NCBI RefSeq assembly: GCF_964204865.1
Contig: NC_135262.1
Coordinates: 13,392,001 to 13,456,000, forward strand
Reading direction: 5' to 3'
DNA length: 64,000 bases
Origin: Styela clava
Taxonomy: Eukaryota; Chordata; Ascidiacea; Stolidobranchia; Styelidae
A program made the position numbers and the translations under genes. This document shows positions 23,001-36,100 of the stretch, piece after piece; the first letter of the stretch is position 1, and the number at the start of each line of letters is the position of its first letter. Below the pieces are notes generated by a model, which was given only the letters and a program-made list of their open reading frames with translations, searched no databases and had not been told where the DNA came from.

Positions 23001-26000
23001 ATATTTTTATTTAGTGCCAGTTCATTCAAAACACAATAACTATTACTACCTGATTTTTCGATGAGTGCGCAACTTTCTCCTTGACAATTTCGAGTTTCGT
23101 CAAGAAGATGACAAAGATGTCCACGTGGATGAGAAACATTTATTAACACTTGGTGTCGTCGTTGTATACCTCCACCACAGGAAGCAGAACATTGACCCCA
23201 ATCTGACCACGTGACCTCGAAGCAGATGTCATCATGTATGCCCATTTCTAAAACGTGGTCTAAAATAAATGACAACATTATTATACACGAATACAGAGAA
23301 AACGCCGAAATTTCAAACTATTTGAAACATACCTAGTAAATGCTGCGCATTCAAGCACGATCCAACGTAACAATGCGCTGTTTCTTGAAAATGCGTTGTG
23401 GAGCAATCTATTAGTGACGTCATCGTGGCTTTGGTAGTGGGCGCTCGTGTCCGAGATCTCATACGACGTCCACTTCCACAAGTCGCTGTGCAATGACTCC
23501 AATGAGACCATTCAGATACGGGACAGACTGGTAGAACTACAAAAAAATATAAATTGATGATAAGGTTGGAAAAATATTTAAATTATATGTGTTGAGTGAA
23601 AAAAGAATACGTACCATCGCAAGGAAGACGAGAGCACATTTCAGCTTCACTCATATGAGGGCAAAAATTACCCCCGTTTCTCGATGGTATAACGACGCTT
23701 CTGTAACGTCGCCTCATCCCGCCCCCACATTCTTGTATTGGGCATTCACTCCATGATCCCCAAGATGATTCCACACAGTCCACGACCCCCGAATTACATC
23801 GGTGACAACATTTTCCAGGAGGTTGATACGCCCCACTGCAATTTATGTAAGGACACTTTTCTTGTGCACATCTCTTTTCTCCTCCGGCACAATAACAATG
23901 AGTACAAATATCTGTAGGGAAAAAAATTCCAATTTTAATTATTGTTGGTTTGCTTGAAAAAATGACAGTGTTTACCCGACAGAATCATGATGGCTTCAAA
24001 TTTTTCAACAAAACCAGTGAAACGAATATTATTTTGCAAAATATATGGAAATTATTGTAACATTATCTCCAATCAAACGCTTAAGAGGTATGGCCTGCCA
24101 ATTTCACCCAACTGAAATGGATTTGTTCATTTTACTCATTCGCCCAAGATGACTAATTTTATGCGCATTCCATACATGGGACTGACCTCTAAACGGATTT
24201 TCTCTCCTAAACAAGAGATAATAGAATATATCAGCTATGTCGTGAAGCAGCTGCTATGACGCAAATGAACTAATCCATCTTTTCAGATAAATGACCTTCT
24301 GGTTTTTGTTCTACGTACGCGAGGAGATTATTTTCCAATAAATTTTGATTATGTTTGCCCAATGCAAATACTAGAATACGCAAACACATAGCAAACAAAG
24401 TTTGATTTTAGGTTGGCGATTTTGACAGTATACCATATGCATAATACTTCTTGTTTGAGAGACTTGGAAATTACCATTTCCTGAGATTTATTTTAAAACC
24501 TATATTTTAACGAATAACGTTACTGTCAATAAATTCAATTTTGGGTAATCATACGTAACAGGACAAATATTTTTGGCTGTCAACTTGAAAATTTATTTTC
24601 CAAATCCATTTCATTTATCTTGAATTCACAAAGACAGTGTATTTTGTTTTATATCTTACTTACATCTTATGACTGAACACTCAATTTTTCCAATATTCAA
24701 AAAAACTTAATGGCCTGGCATATGATACTCTTTTTGTAATACCCATGTTTATGTGGGACAATCAAGAATATAAGTTCAATAACAATTGGGCTTTGCATCC
24801 ACTCAGATCAACATCCTAACAGCATTCAACCCGCTTCATATCGACTCTTTATATAGAATTTAAGATGAATTAATTATTCGATTTATTATTAAAGTATTAG
24901 AATATCCTGTTACAAATGAATAGTAAACGACATATCATACCTTCTTTCCATACTTCGCCAGAGGTTATTTTAGTTCCATTCGAGGCATGACACGAACCTT
25001 CGAAACAAATCGGGCAGCACTGACCAGGTACTGAAAAATATCAAGTTTATTTTATTTAGTTATCTTGAATAGTTTAAAAAACAAAAATAAAACACAGCGT
25101 GTTTTACATACCCTTTATTGGTTTGTCACAAGTTGGAACTTGACAATCTTCAACTGAACACAAGACCTTTCCCTTGTCGCACTCACAATATGTACAATCA
25201 TCCAAATGCCACTCATCGCTGTGTTTGAATCGGCGACCATCTCCAGCTTCACAAAGTTTTTCTGAATAAAAATGAATTCTAACGTATTGTCAATTGAACA
25301 AATATAAGTTGAATAAAATAGGAATAGGATACTGACAAATTTTGTGATTAACGTCTGGGTGGCTGATAGATGATACAAATGATCTCTCAATATACAAGTA
25401 GGTACGTAGGTGACACAGCTGCCAGGTGTTGGGAATCCAGATTCTAATCTGGGTATTCAATATTTATAAAAACTTGAGACGTTTCGAGCAACCGAAATAG
25501 AGATGCATTTTCACTGTTTCACTTTTCGTATTGCATTCTTATTCTCATTAATTTAATATAACTGTGGATGCCAGAAGCCAACTTTGTATCTCGACATAGT
25601 TTGATTATAATCCCATTCTGTAACATTGGCGGGACCATCGCAAATATGAAGCCAAATATTTTCGCGTGACCTCAGTTCCTGATCAAAACATGGCCTCTTA
25701 AGCAGGCAATAGGGCTTAGATTTAAAGAGTGCATTCGTTATTTAGTAAACAGTACAGGCTACCCTAGGGGTCTCTTGTTAAGTGTCTCTCATATTTTTGG
25801 CGTTATTTAACGACATGCAAACAAAAAATGGTATAAGTCAGAAAAGGAGAAAATAATTGATGATTGGATTCGTATATACATATATCACATTTTCCCGTAC
25901 ATAAATTAGAGTTACAGTCGATTGAAAGATTGAAAAGTGCTTATTAGGTTTTTTGACGCTTCCCGCTGGATAACCGCAAAATCGTAAATCAATTTTTATA

Positions 26001-29000
26001 TGTTGACTAATAAGTGAATTCTTTAAATTCGAAATTCTCCCTATAAATATAACCACGAGGTATCGTAATAATACCACAATATCCTAAACTCCAAGGTCAA
26101 AAATGAAATGTCTAGACTGAAAATGTAATAATCGTATTTTATTTATTGAATACAAATATCCATTGTACGATGATGAATCTAACATGTAAATCAGAAGAAC
26201 TCTTCCTATTTGATTTATGACGTAATGTCTGTCGCAGACGATAACAGGTAATAATTACACAAAAAACTTTGTAATTAACCCTCGCAGATGTTTGAACACA
26301 TTCTTGAATTTTAGTGTCGAATAAAAGATTTTTAATTAAATTCACAAGTTTGTGTTTATAGAATGGTATTTTCTCCAACGCACTCCTGACAGCACTTTCC
26401 TTGTGTAAAAGTCTTATCAACATAAATTAGTAATATCATTAAATCGGAATTGTCCCATAAACTATAACATGAAAACGACAGGCATATATATTCTTAGACG
26501 CTTAAATTACATGTATGAAATACGTACTGCACGTATCCAACTTTTATAACATCTGGCCATGTGGAATGTAATGTATATTTTTTATGAATGGGACTATATG
26601 GAAGCAGCCAATAATGAGTATTCAGCGGATCAAAATCCTTTTTCACGATTGGAAAGAGATTATGCTTTTATTTTTATTTATTCAATCTATCTCGTTGAAT
26701 CATCCTTGTGGCAACGGAAATAAACGGATCCGAAGTAGGAAATAAACAAGGAGGGAGGACTTGCAGTTCAGTACACATGACGTACCCTCTGTAACTCCAC
26801 ACCGTTTGAGTGAGTAGATGTTTTAGAATGCTCAGACTTTGCCCAAGATTTGAGATCCACAGATCGCGATGAGAATATGAATAGTGAGATTGTAACAAGG
26901 TATGCCAACGTACCTGGACATCTTGGACAACAATCTCCGTCAGTTTGAATTTGGTCTTCACATTCTAATTGTGGGCATTGTGGACGTTCACAAACGACCC
27001 TCGAAGATTTGCAGGAACAGGATACGCAGGTTGTTTCGTTCCATGATGAGTCAACAACACCACTTCTCATGAGTCCTCGTTCACAACGATCAACTGAAAA
27101 TATATAGATAAAATAATTAGTAATAAAATGAGTGGAACCGAGAATTTAAAAAAAATTGTATTGAACCTCAGGTAATTTAAACAGTTTCAATACTGAACTA
27201 GACGCACTGGGGGAAACCTGAAACACACAATTTGTCAACTTTTTATCAATGTGCAAAAACGCATTTATTTATTCTTGTGATCATATTCCCTAATTACGCA
27301 AAACAAGACTTTTATTCTGAAAATTTCTGAATGTTTCCTTCTATTTATGACCATCTGTATATTATGTGATTAGCTTATAATCCCAAAGCTACTGTGATAG
27401 AAACATAAAACACAATTTGAAATATTATTCCGCATCATTATTTATTTTCATTGATGAACTCGATAAAGGTTTAGTCAAATTATATTACACTGAACTTGCA
27501 ATTTCGTCATTATACCCTTATCAGACCGAATTATTTCATTCTGAAATCAACCACAGTAATCCGCCACGAGGCAAAAAGATATTCGACCGTATCGATACCA
27601 AATGGATAATCAGATTGAAATTATGAAATAATGTTAAATTTGCTTGAATTGAATGATAAATCAGTGTGTACTAGATTATTGCCACAATACAATTGCACAA
27701 AATTATGAAACCAATTTTCAGTTTTGCGGCCGAATGGGATCAGCAGTACTAATGGTATTTTCTATACATATGCAAAAACTGAAATCGCTTTGTCCATGAA
27801 ATCGCATATATCTTAAATTAACTTTGACTCAGAATTGCCTTAAAAGATAATACGTTGGTATAAAAATTTACTTCGATTCTCAAAAAAAAACATGCAGTTT
27901 TATAAACGGTGTTTCAAATAATGGTGTTTCTACTCAAATTAAATGCTAAATGACTTTATGTCTGTGGTCATATAGTTGAGTACAAAGCGAAAACAATTAG
28001 GTCATAACATATCAAAGTAGATCAACAAAATTTACAATAATACAGAACAAAAATCGTCAACAAAACAACAGCGCGTTGCTGCGGAATTTAGTGCGTTTAG
28101 TCTCACCGCTGATTCCCCATTGAATCACGTGGAAAGAATGCTGTCGTATTCTGATTTACGTCCGTGTTACACTGTTTCAATGTACCTCAAAAAACCTAAC
28201 ATTTTTGAGAAAATTATGGGAAAAACATGACGGCATAGATATGATTTATGATAGAAATTTGAAAAACAATTCAACTTCTGGCGGAGATTTATTATAAGAT
28301 TACTTCTGAATACACAGAAAAACAAGCAAACGTGACATACTTCACGTTAAATTGGGAACTCTGCAGATAATATGTTTACCTTTGTAATCTATTGTCAACG
28401 GAGTCGTGTGTACATATCAAGGCTCAAGTTTATTCAGAGTATTATTAATCTCAGATTCTGGCACGATTTCGCAAGAAACGAAACTTGTAACAACCCAGCA
28501 TGATTGCAGAAACGTGTAGAATTTTATTTGCTAATCGCAGTAAGTCATAAACTTGTTTTTCATAGAGGAACGTCGATCAGTTTTTTGTGCCGGCAGCTCG
28601 TAATATGCGAATAGATTAACTTTGATTTTAGGAAATACCGTTGAATTCAATGGTAGAAACATTTCAATTTACTTTTACCCAACTACTTCATGCACACAAG
28701 AGTCTGTATGTACAGAATGATTATCAAAAAGGGCGCACAACACACAATCGTTTTTGGAATTAGGTCAGACACCAACTTTTTAGACTACCGTACGGTGTAA
28801 ACAATGATTGTTTTTCCAGGTTGTTTTCAAGTTTCCGACTTTCGTTTTAAAGAATCATATCTTGGTTACATCCAATTTAGTTTCAATAACTTTCAAAAAC
28901 AACAATTATTAGCTTTTCTTTGGAAAATGACTGAACCCAGGCCGCGGTCGGATTTAAAATCACAAAGCGACAATAGTAATGAAAATATAGCGTGCAAATT

Positions 29001-32000
29001 CCATTTCACTGCCAGATGTGCTTTCGATTTTATGTGCAGAATATTTAATTTATATATGGTTGTTTTGAATTTATTTTAGGGAGACATTGATGATTTATGA
29101 TCACCTGTAAACATGTACTAGATATTTTTTAACCGATGTCGCGTTCGGATGAACAGAACATGAAGAAATTCCACGTCAAGCTCAGATGAAAGAAAGGCCA
29201 CATCAACGTTTTCACATAACTGTACCCCGGTCGTTTTTCAGTACTGTCCGGGTATGAAATTAGGTAGGCAGTTAATTTTTTTTACATTAACATACTTAGG
29301 TATGTTTAGTACGTGATCGTATTAATGAAATTTCATCGACTTACTCGCCAATAAATTGTTACTCAGTCAAAAACCGATATCCTATCAATAATAACGGATG
29401 AGCATTTCCCACAAACTCATATTTGTTTACAAATTTTGACTTGACACATCGCAGCATCCTTAATACGTTTCATTTTCAAGTTCGTCTGTGTTCATTATAC
29501 GTGGGTGGCATTGACTTGTGAGAAGGTTACTTTTAAACTTTCACAGGCCCAAAACTGTAAACAACGATTTGTGATCAGAACTAAACATAGATACTTATGG
29601 CAATTAATATCTCTTTTAACAAGTGGTTAATCAACTTAATCATAAAGTAAACGAAATGACCATAACCTTTTAGTTTATGCGTTGGCAAGTTACAGTTGTG
29701 AAATTGTATATTTTAATGGCGGTTAAATTAGTCCTATGATGTGATGCATAAACCCATTTTCGATGTCTTCCGGCCATTAGTTGTAATTATTATTTTTATC
29801 ATATGCTGACCAACGTTTGAAATTTTCCTGTGACGTTGTTATGTTTTCGAGAACTGAACGGAATTATGTCATATGTTTATTGAAATGCATTTGAATTTTT
29901 CAAATTCCGGCTTGTAACCAAAATAAAATGAACATTGTTAATAATGGCCTTCGTAGAGACAAAAAATCTAACTTTTTAGTAGAGGGTAATTTTTTTTAAA
30001 CCCAATGTTGCTTTACAGAATTATGGCAAAGTTTGGGCTGGACGTGTGAAAGTATTCACAATATTTTTCTATAGTAGACTGTTTTAATTTTTGTTTTCTT
30101 GTTCAGTAAATTGAGTGAGCAATATTTTCACCTAAAACATAAAGTTTGAATTTTCATGACTAAATTAACGACTAATATCCACTTTAAAACAGAAAATCGC
30201 TTCCGGGCCAAATTGTCAAACACGCAATTACGTCGATATATCTATGTTTTAGTACTTTGTTCTCATATAATTATATTGTAGATATGTTTATAATCGTAGC
30301 TTTCATCGCTTTACAAATATCAAGTGTCGATATGAATGCATATCTTGACATATTTGTTTGTTTGTTTAATCACCTTTTCGACGTATCAGCCTTATCATAT
30401 GTTTATTGAATACATCAGGAATGCTTTTAAGAGATTTTACACATTTAAAAATAAAATATACAGACTCCTAATGCCTAATGAACATAAAAAAATTAATAAA
30501 AACTGAACGAAGATAGAAGATCCCTGTCTAATAAATATTGAAATATAAATTATACCTCCACAAAAGCCAACAAAATGGTTGCTTATTTCGTTGACCCTTG
30601 TCCTCTCCGCACGATTTAAAGCGAAAACAATTGTGTATGTCACGCTGAAACTGATATTTCCAGAGTTCCGATTCAGATTAGTGATCTAAGCGGTTGACTT
30701 TCTAACTAGGGCCTGTTTTAGTTCGTTTTTATTGTGTGTATAACATCAAAAAAAATTGCTTGTGGTACATTAAATGTACATTTTCACACAAGACGATGAT
30801 CAGGCATAAAATTCCCAGTGCGAACAGTTTCAGTTTCCAATCGGGATTGTTTACAAGACCACCTTCACGCTGTATTTAAGATGATCTTAGTATATTTAGA
30901 CAATTTCTGAAACGATTTAAGTGACTGAAAACACTGACGAAGTTTGTATTAGTCACTCAATGAACAAGGATTAAGTCCGATACAACGGAAACCAGATTAC
31001 AAAATAATCGCATGGGCATTGTCAGCATCTTTCATTGTGTTTTTAGTTTAAACAAAAAAAAATTAGCCACTGGGCAACCTGAAATTTAAGGATTTACGCA
31101 CTCGGTATGTATTTATCCATTTAGAAACAAGATTTACCTGAAGAAATACTTAGAAGTGACATAAGCAACTATAGGTGGCATATGCTTGAATTGTTTAAAG
31201 TCAATCGATAGCAATTAGTTTATATGATACACTTGCTTATATAGCGCAACTATATTTAAATATATAATTTTTTTTTATCCTGGTTGTGCACTATCTACAG
31301 GAAAAACAAATTTACAAAAGTAGCACAAGACAGCTCAACTAATCCCGGATATTAGCTCAATAATTATGAAGTGCGGAATGTAAAACAGCTTTTAAATACC
31401 GTCCACTAAATATAGTCGATTGAAAATCGTAATTGATGGCTCATAAAATAACTAAAACTCAATATTTAAATAAAAAAACTTTTTGTTTCCGTTTACAACT
31501 TATCTTGCATTTTTAATCATTGTTTTAAAAACAATTTTTAGTAATCCATCAAAAAACGACATTTTCTTTGCTATTTTAGGGGACATTAATTGGCCGTTGA
31601 CCTTCCCACTTTTTTCGCTTAGTGGTTTTCGAAAGACGGTTAATTTGTCAAAAGGCTATCTCAACAATTTCAATCATATTTTTTGGGTAAGTAAAACTGA
31701 TGAAAAGCTAGAAAATAATCGAGACGCGTTGGCGAAATATTCATATTAAAAATAGAATGCAGATAGGTCAAAAAGAACCGATATACAATTAGATATATGA
31801 GGTTGCATAATTAGTAAGTTACTAATATCTGATGTATAATCTATTGGAAACGACTATAACCAGACACATAGGTGTCAATATATTATGACTTTTCTTCCTT
31901 GTGAGAAAAGGTTTCAAAAATTTCAAGAAATGACAATATCCATGTACTCTTTTTATATTTTTCAGAAGAATAACAGAAATATATCGTGATGTACTTATAT

Positions 32001-33173
32001 ATTTCTGGTAAAATAGGATTAAAATCCTTTTAAAGTAATATCGTATTTCGATCTTTATCTCCGTAAAAATGCTGTAAACCGCTCGTGAAAAGAAAAAATT
32101 TAAAAATAAAATACGGATTAAGCAATAAAGTCGCAAAATATGCTGTATATGGTTATAACCAAATTTGCGATTTTATTTTTAAAAATATTTGTATACAGTC
32201 TGGTTAGTTCGGACAAGCCAAGCCCAAAAATATACTATCCTGCTCACGCATTCACGAAAAACGCTAATTTGGATTTATTTTTGAGATAATTCGACAATTT
32301 TTACGTTTGATTTGCTATTTTCTTTGTACTTTGTATAAAAAGTTTACGTTATGATTTTTATTCAATGTTTGCACAGGATGTGCCTAGTTTCGTGCTGACA
32401 GGGATTCCCATTTTGTTATAATCGAGCGTGAATTCTAGCTTTAACGTTTTTTTTATTTCCTGAGTGTTTTCGTGGTTTTAACAGAGAAGCGTACTATATA
32501 AAAGTTGTTTCGTTTTTCATCACTTTTTTAATAGATTTCAAAATTTGATGAATAATTTTTCAAGCACTAAAAATACAATTTTGGGCGTGTTCGAGAAAAC
32601 GAAAATCTTGTCAAGCCCATTTGAAGACATGAGTTTGGATCAAAAAAGTAAGCCTGTGACAATAAAAGAAGTACGACAAAACGAATAACTTTACGAATTT
32701 AATAAAAAAATTTACTGAATAACTTTACCTTTTACAATCGATTCCGGTTTCCATGTAATTGACCTCACGTCCACCGGGGTCATAGGTTGGTCAACTTGGA
32801 CCTCTTCGCTCAGTAATCTGTCATCGTCTGTGCTCTTAAATCCAGGTGAGCCACTTTGACCGAAAGAAGGATCTATGTCACCTTCGTTTAATTTACCGCG
32901 TCCCCTTTTCCGCTTCCTATTACGTTTTGCCGGCTTTTTGTCATCGTGACCCACGGGGTTAAAATCACTCTCATCCATATCGTCGTTAGCCCCCGTTGGT
33001 CCAAAGTTTATGGTCATTATGTCCGGCACCATGGCAGCCAGTTCCTCACTCGGTGTAGAAGGATAGCTCAGATCTAAGGCAATTAGATCATCGTCGGTTT
33101 GCGATATCCGAGTACCGGATACAATAGTAAAACAAGTAAATATTAACATTCCAATGTACGCTCCAATTTCCAT
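20006..33173 (-). CDS. Secreted VWC3-TSP1x4-VWC extracellular protein
   Basis: Nine minus-strand exons: 33173-32729, 27093-26914, 25261-25112, 25030-24941, 23911-23615, 23536-23333, 23259-23050, 22375-22184, 20193-20006; 651 residues. All eight introns are phase 1 with GT-AG ends. Residues 1-20 are a signal peptide. An acidic linker with a basic run (RNRKRKRGRGK, about 84-94) follows; this may be a furin or heparin-binding site. VWC domains at 149-208, 209-269, 270-320; TSP1 repeats near 325-387, 390-448, 466-520, 528-580; last VWC 590-651. The WxxW motif is present in all four TSP1 repeats (WGSW, WSHW, WSDW, WGDW). CxxS/TCG O-fucose sites are in repeats 2-4 but not 1. VWC proteins commonly bind BMP/TGF-beta ligands; the role here is inferred. 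The 5.6-kb first intron could hide exons. Confidence 0.85.
20308..20390. repeat. Dispersed repeat shared with 41108-41158
   Basis: attcaagagtcctgctgcac... and a gtcagacttc block recur at 41108-41158 with small changes (attcaagagtcttgctgcac, ggtcagacttcttc). The 41-kb copy lacks about 30 central bases. Confidence 0.65.
27094..32728. other. First intron of the VWC/TSP1 gene
   Basis: 5.6 kb AT-rich sequence with no repeat with clear ends and no recognisable exon. ORFs such as 28804-29079 and 31483-31749 on the opposite strand have no protein-like features. Confidence 0.45.
32729..33173 (-). other. First coding exon: signal peptide, acidic linker, basic cleavage-like site
   Basis: ATG at 33173. 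Hydrophobic core GMLIFTCFTIVSG, then a Asp-rich stretch and the basic run. Donor AAAAG|GTAAAG; ends in phase 1, matching the acceptor at 27093 (GTT, Val). The link to the VWC exons rests on phase and on this being the only upstream secretion signal. Confidence 0.7.
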
Positions 33174-36100
33174 TTTGATATTTTAATATCTGTTATAATA
33201 TTTTAGCTTGAGAGTTCAAGGAAATTTTAAACAAAATAATTCTCAAAATCGCACAAAATTTTTAGATCTATCAGAGTCAATTTTTTTTCGTTGATGTAAT
33301 TATTTATTATTATTTTTTGCACTGAATGTGAAGATCAATGGCTTAACTATTCTACATAAAATACTTGGAAGTAATATATCCTCAACACTTATTTCACCCA
33401 TCTCAAAAAACGATATGAGTGATAAAACACGTTCCACAAATAGAAAATGCATTGGGAATCGACAGCCTTCTGACCTGATAGCTAGGTCTTCCATTGCTGG
33501 CAACTGGCCCGACTAAATCGGTGAATTCACATATTTAAGGAGGAGCAAAATATTACATGATTCACATGTAAATATATAAAATAATTATTCAAACATTCGG
33601 ACTAAAAATACTTGACGGGATCTGTCTAATCTTCCAAAGTACCTACAAATGCTTTAGATAAAATAAAATAAGTTTTTGTTTTGTGGCAGTGCTGAAAATT
33701 TAATTTCTGTACGGGTGCAGTATAAGTTTCTAAACATTTTGTTGAAACCAAAATAAAGTAACCTACAATTTTTCAACAAAGATAAATAAATACTGTAGTC
33801 CAAAAATTGGAGTTAATCTTAAGTCAGTCATTTTGCTTGTGAGCGATAAATCGTTATGTGGGTAAATCGCGTGGACCGGCTACATTTCAAATTGTCAAAA
33901 ATTTATTATAATTCTTTCATTCAAAAAAAAAACAGCTGAACGATATTCGACTAAAACTAACATCAAAACTTTGCTCATACTTTACTGTGTCGCCGTCTAA
34001 AAGTAGGGTCGTCTACTTTCATATCTGCCTTCTCTGTGTCTAATATAATATGGACATTGAAAATCATGTCCCTTCAATGTCGAACGGATGCGAGCAATTT
34101 CCAATTCGACTTCGCACTTCAATTGTTCTACAATCTTTTGCCGAAAATCCTCGCCTTTTATTACGGCGAAGTCTTACCGCACTGACTGACGACACGACTC
34201 CAGCGTTCCTCTTGTATTACGGACCTAACCACGACTAAAGTAAAAATATCACGAAATAGTTAGACAAATATTTGTGCAAGCGTGACGCTTTTTCTCCGCT
34301 CAAACGCTCGTGTTGTGGAGACCAATGTCGTACACCGTGTCGACCGCGGAACAAAACCTCTTTCTAATATTTCAAAGCTACTAAGTTGAACAATAAACAA
34401 TAAGTTCCGTGTCAGGTTCAATTTTGTGGCTGAAAAAGTGGTTCAGTCCGTTTCCCCGATTGTAATTTATTATAATGGCTCTTTTCAGGATATATTAGCC
34501 CCGGGTCACTGCACGCATATTTGGCAAATGGTGTGTTTTCTACAAAAAAAAATCAAGACGATAACAAGACCACTTAATGGAGTAAACGAGGGTGGTTTTG
34601 TCTGAACGAAATCTTGATTCAAGGTTTGTATAATCGTCTATTTATAGAACAATACAATAGATATAAGAATAACGCTACGTTAGAAGATAACGAAATTCAC
34701 CAGTGACGTAGCATGAAATCAAATCTATCACATTTTGATATTTGAAAATTAGATATTATAACAAAATGGTTTGATCAAACATTATTACTATACGACATAA
34801 CATACGACAAGCAAGTAAACAAAATATTTTTGCATTAGACATGCCAATAGTCCTATACTCAAAAAATATTCAACAATTTAGCTTTCTAATGAATCGTAAG
34901 TAGCGCGACGCCTCATTTTACAAAATACACGATAAAATATGTTTTCAACACTTCACACTAACGAGGTCAAAACAACAAGAATGTCAAACGAATACTGAGA
35001 AATAACAAGTCAATGCGCAATTCAAACCACGCAACATAAACAAATTCTAAACAAATGTAAAATCCTATATATATGCATATATTGGATATGCTGTAAAGGT
35101 AGCTTATATGCTTATGATATATAAAAATAAAATAGAATATTTTGAACTTTATTTGACGCAGAACTTGCGTATATGGTTCCACATTCCACTTCCGTTATCG
35201 GCGTCTATTTATCCAAGTTATATTTACATTTCCATCCAATACCATATCTGCTATCACTGTTCAAACAAGTCGATTGGGGTTCATAGGCGGGTCAAAGGTA
35301 GATTTGACATTTATCCTGAAAATTGAAACGGGCTGTGATCACTGAAAATCATTATCGATAGAGAGGAGGGAGAAATAATAAATTAGAAAATGGAAGAACT
35401 ACCACAGCTAGAAATTCTTCCCAGACGAGAGTTTCTTTTCATTTCTTTAAGTGGGTTTTCCTGAGAATTTTGTAGTCCGCGATGCAAATCATTGCGTTAT
35501 GGTTCATAAAATGTTACTGTCCATGAAGTTGGAGCCTTCTAACTTAATTGGCTATTTCCTGTATCAGTTGATATTAGCTTTCATGTCAAGAAATCCATCA
35601 AAATATATTCATTCATGCTTAGTAAAAGATGTAGCCGACGTGAGTAAGGCCAGATGCCTGGCAATGGGCGACTTACTACTTGTTTAAAAGAAACGATTTT
35701 AGTTACAATACTTGGTTGGTCGTAACGTCTGATATGCGAAAGATGTTGAAGGGATATAGGTACTTAAGTACGCCGGGATTTCAAAAAGGCTTCAAGGAAA
35801 CGCCCTCTTATAAAAAGGAAGTTGGGAACGGTCGCGCGTCCATGTTGTGCAAATAGACGCATGCAGTATAAGGGAAGAGAACAATGCAACGTTGGCGCTG
35901 GATCGGTTTAATAACGGCCAGTCAATGATGGACAATCATGATGACAATAATGGGTTGTTGGGTAAAGTTTGTGACTATTTCAAGACTATTAAAACCACGA
36001 CTGGACAACATATATACCGCAATGACGCGTATTAACTCTAGACTATTTTAATACTTCACAACAGATATGGGGATATTTTGCTCACGTCATGTTTTTATGG

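Noticed and set aside
31822-32136. 104-codon minus-strand ORF in the first VWC/TSP1 intron region
   Set aside because: Composition is that of AT-rich random sequence (Ile, Phe, Tyr, Arg), with no domain and no splice partners.
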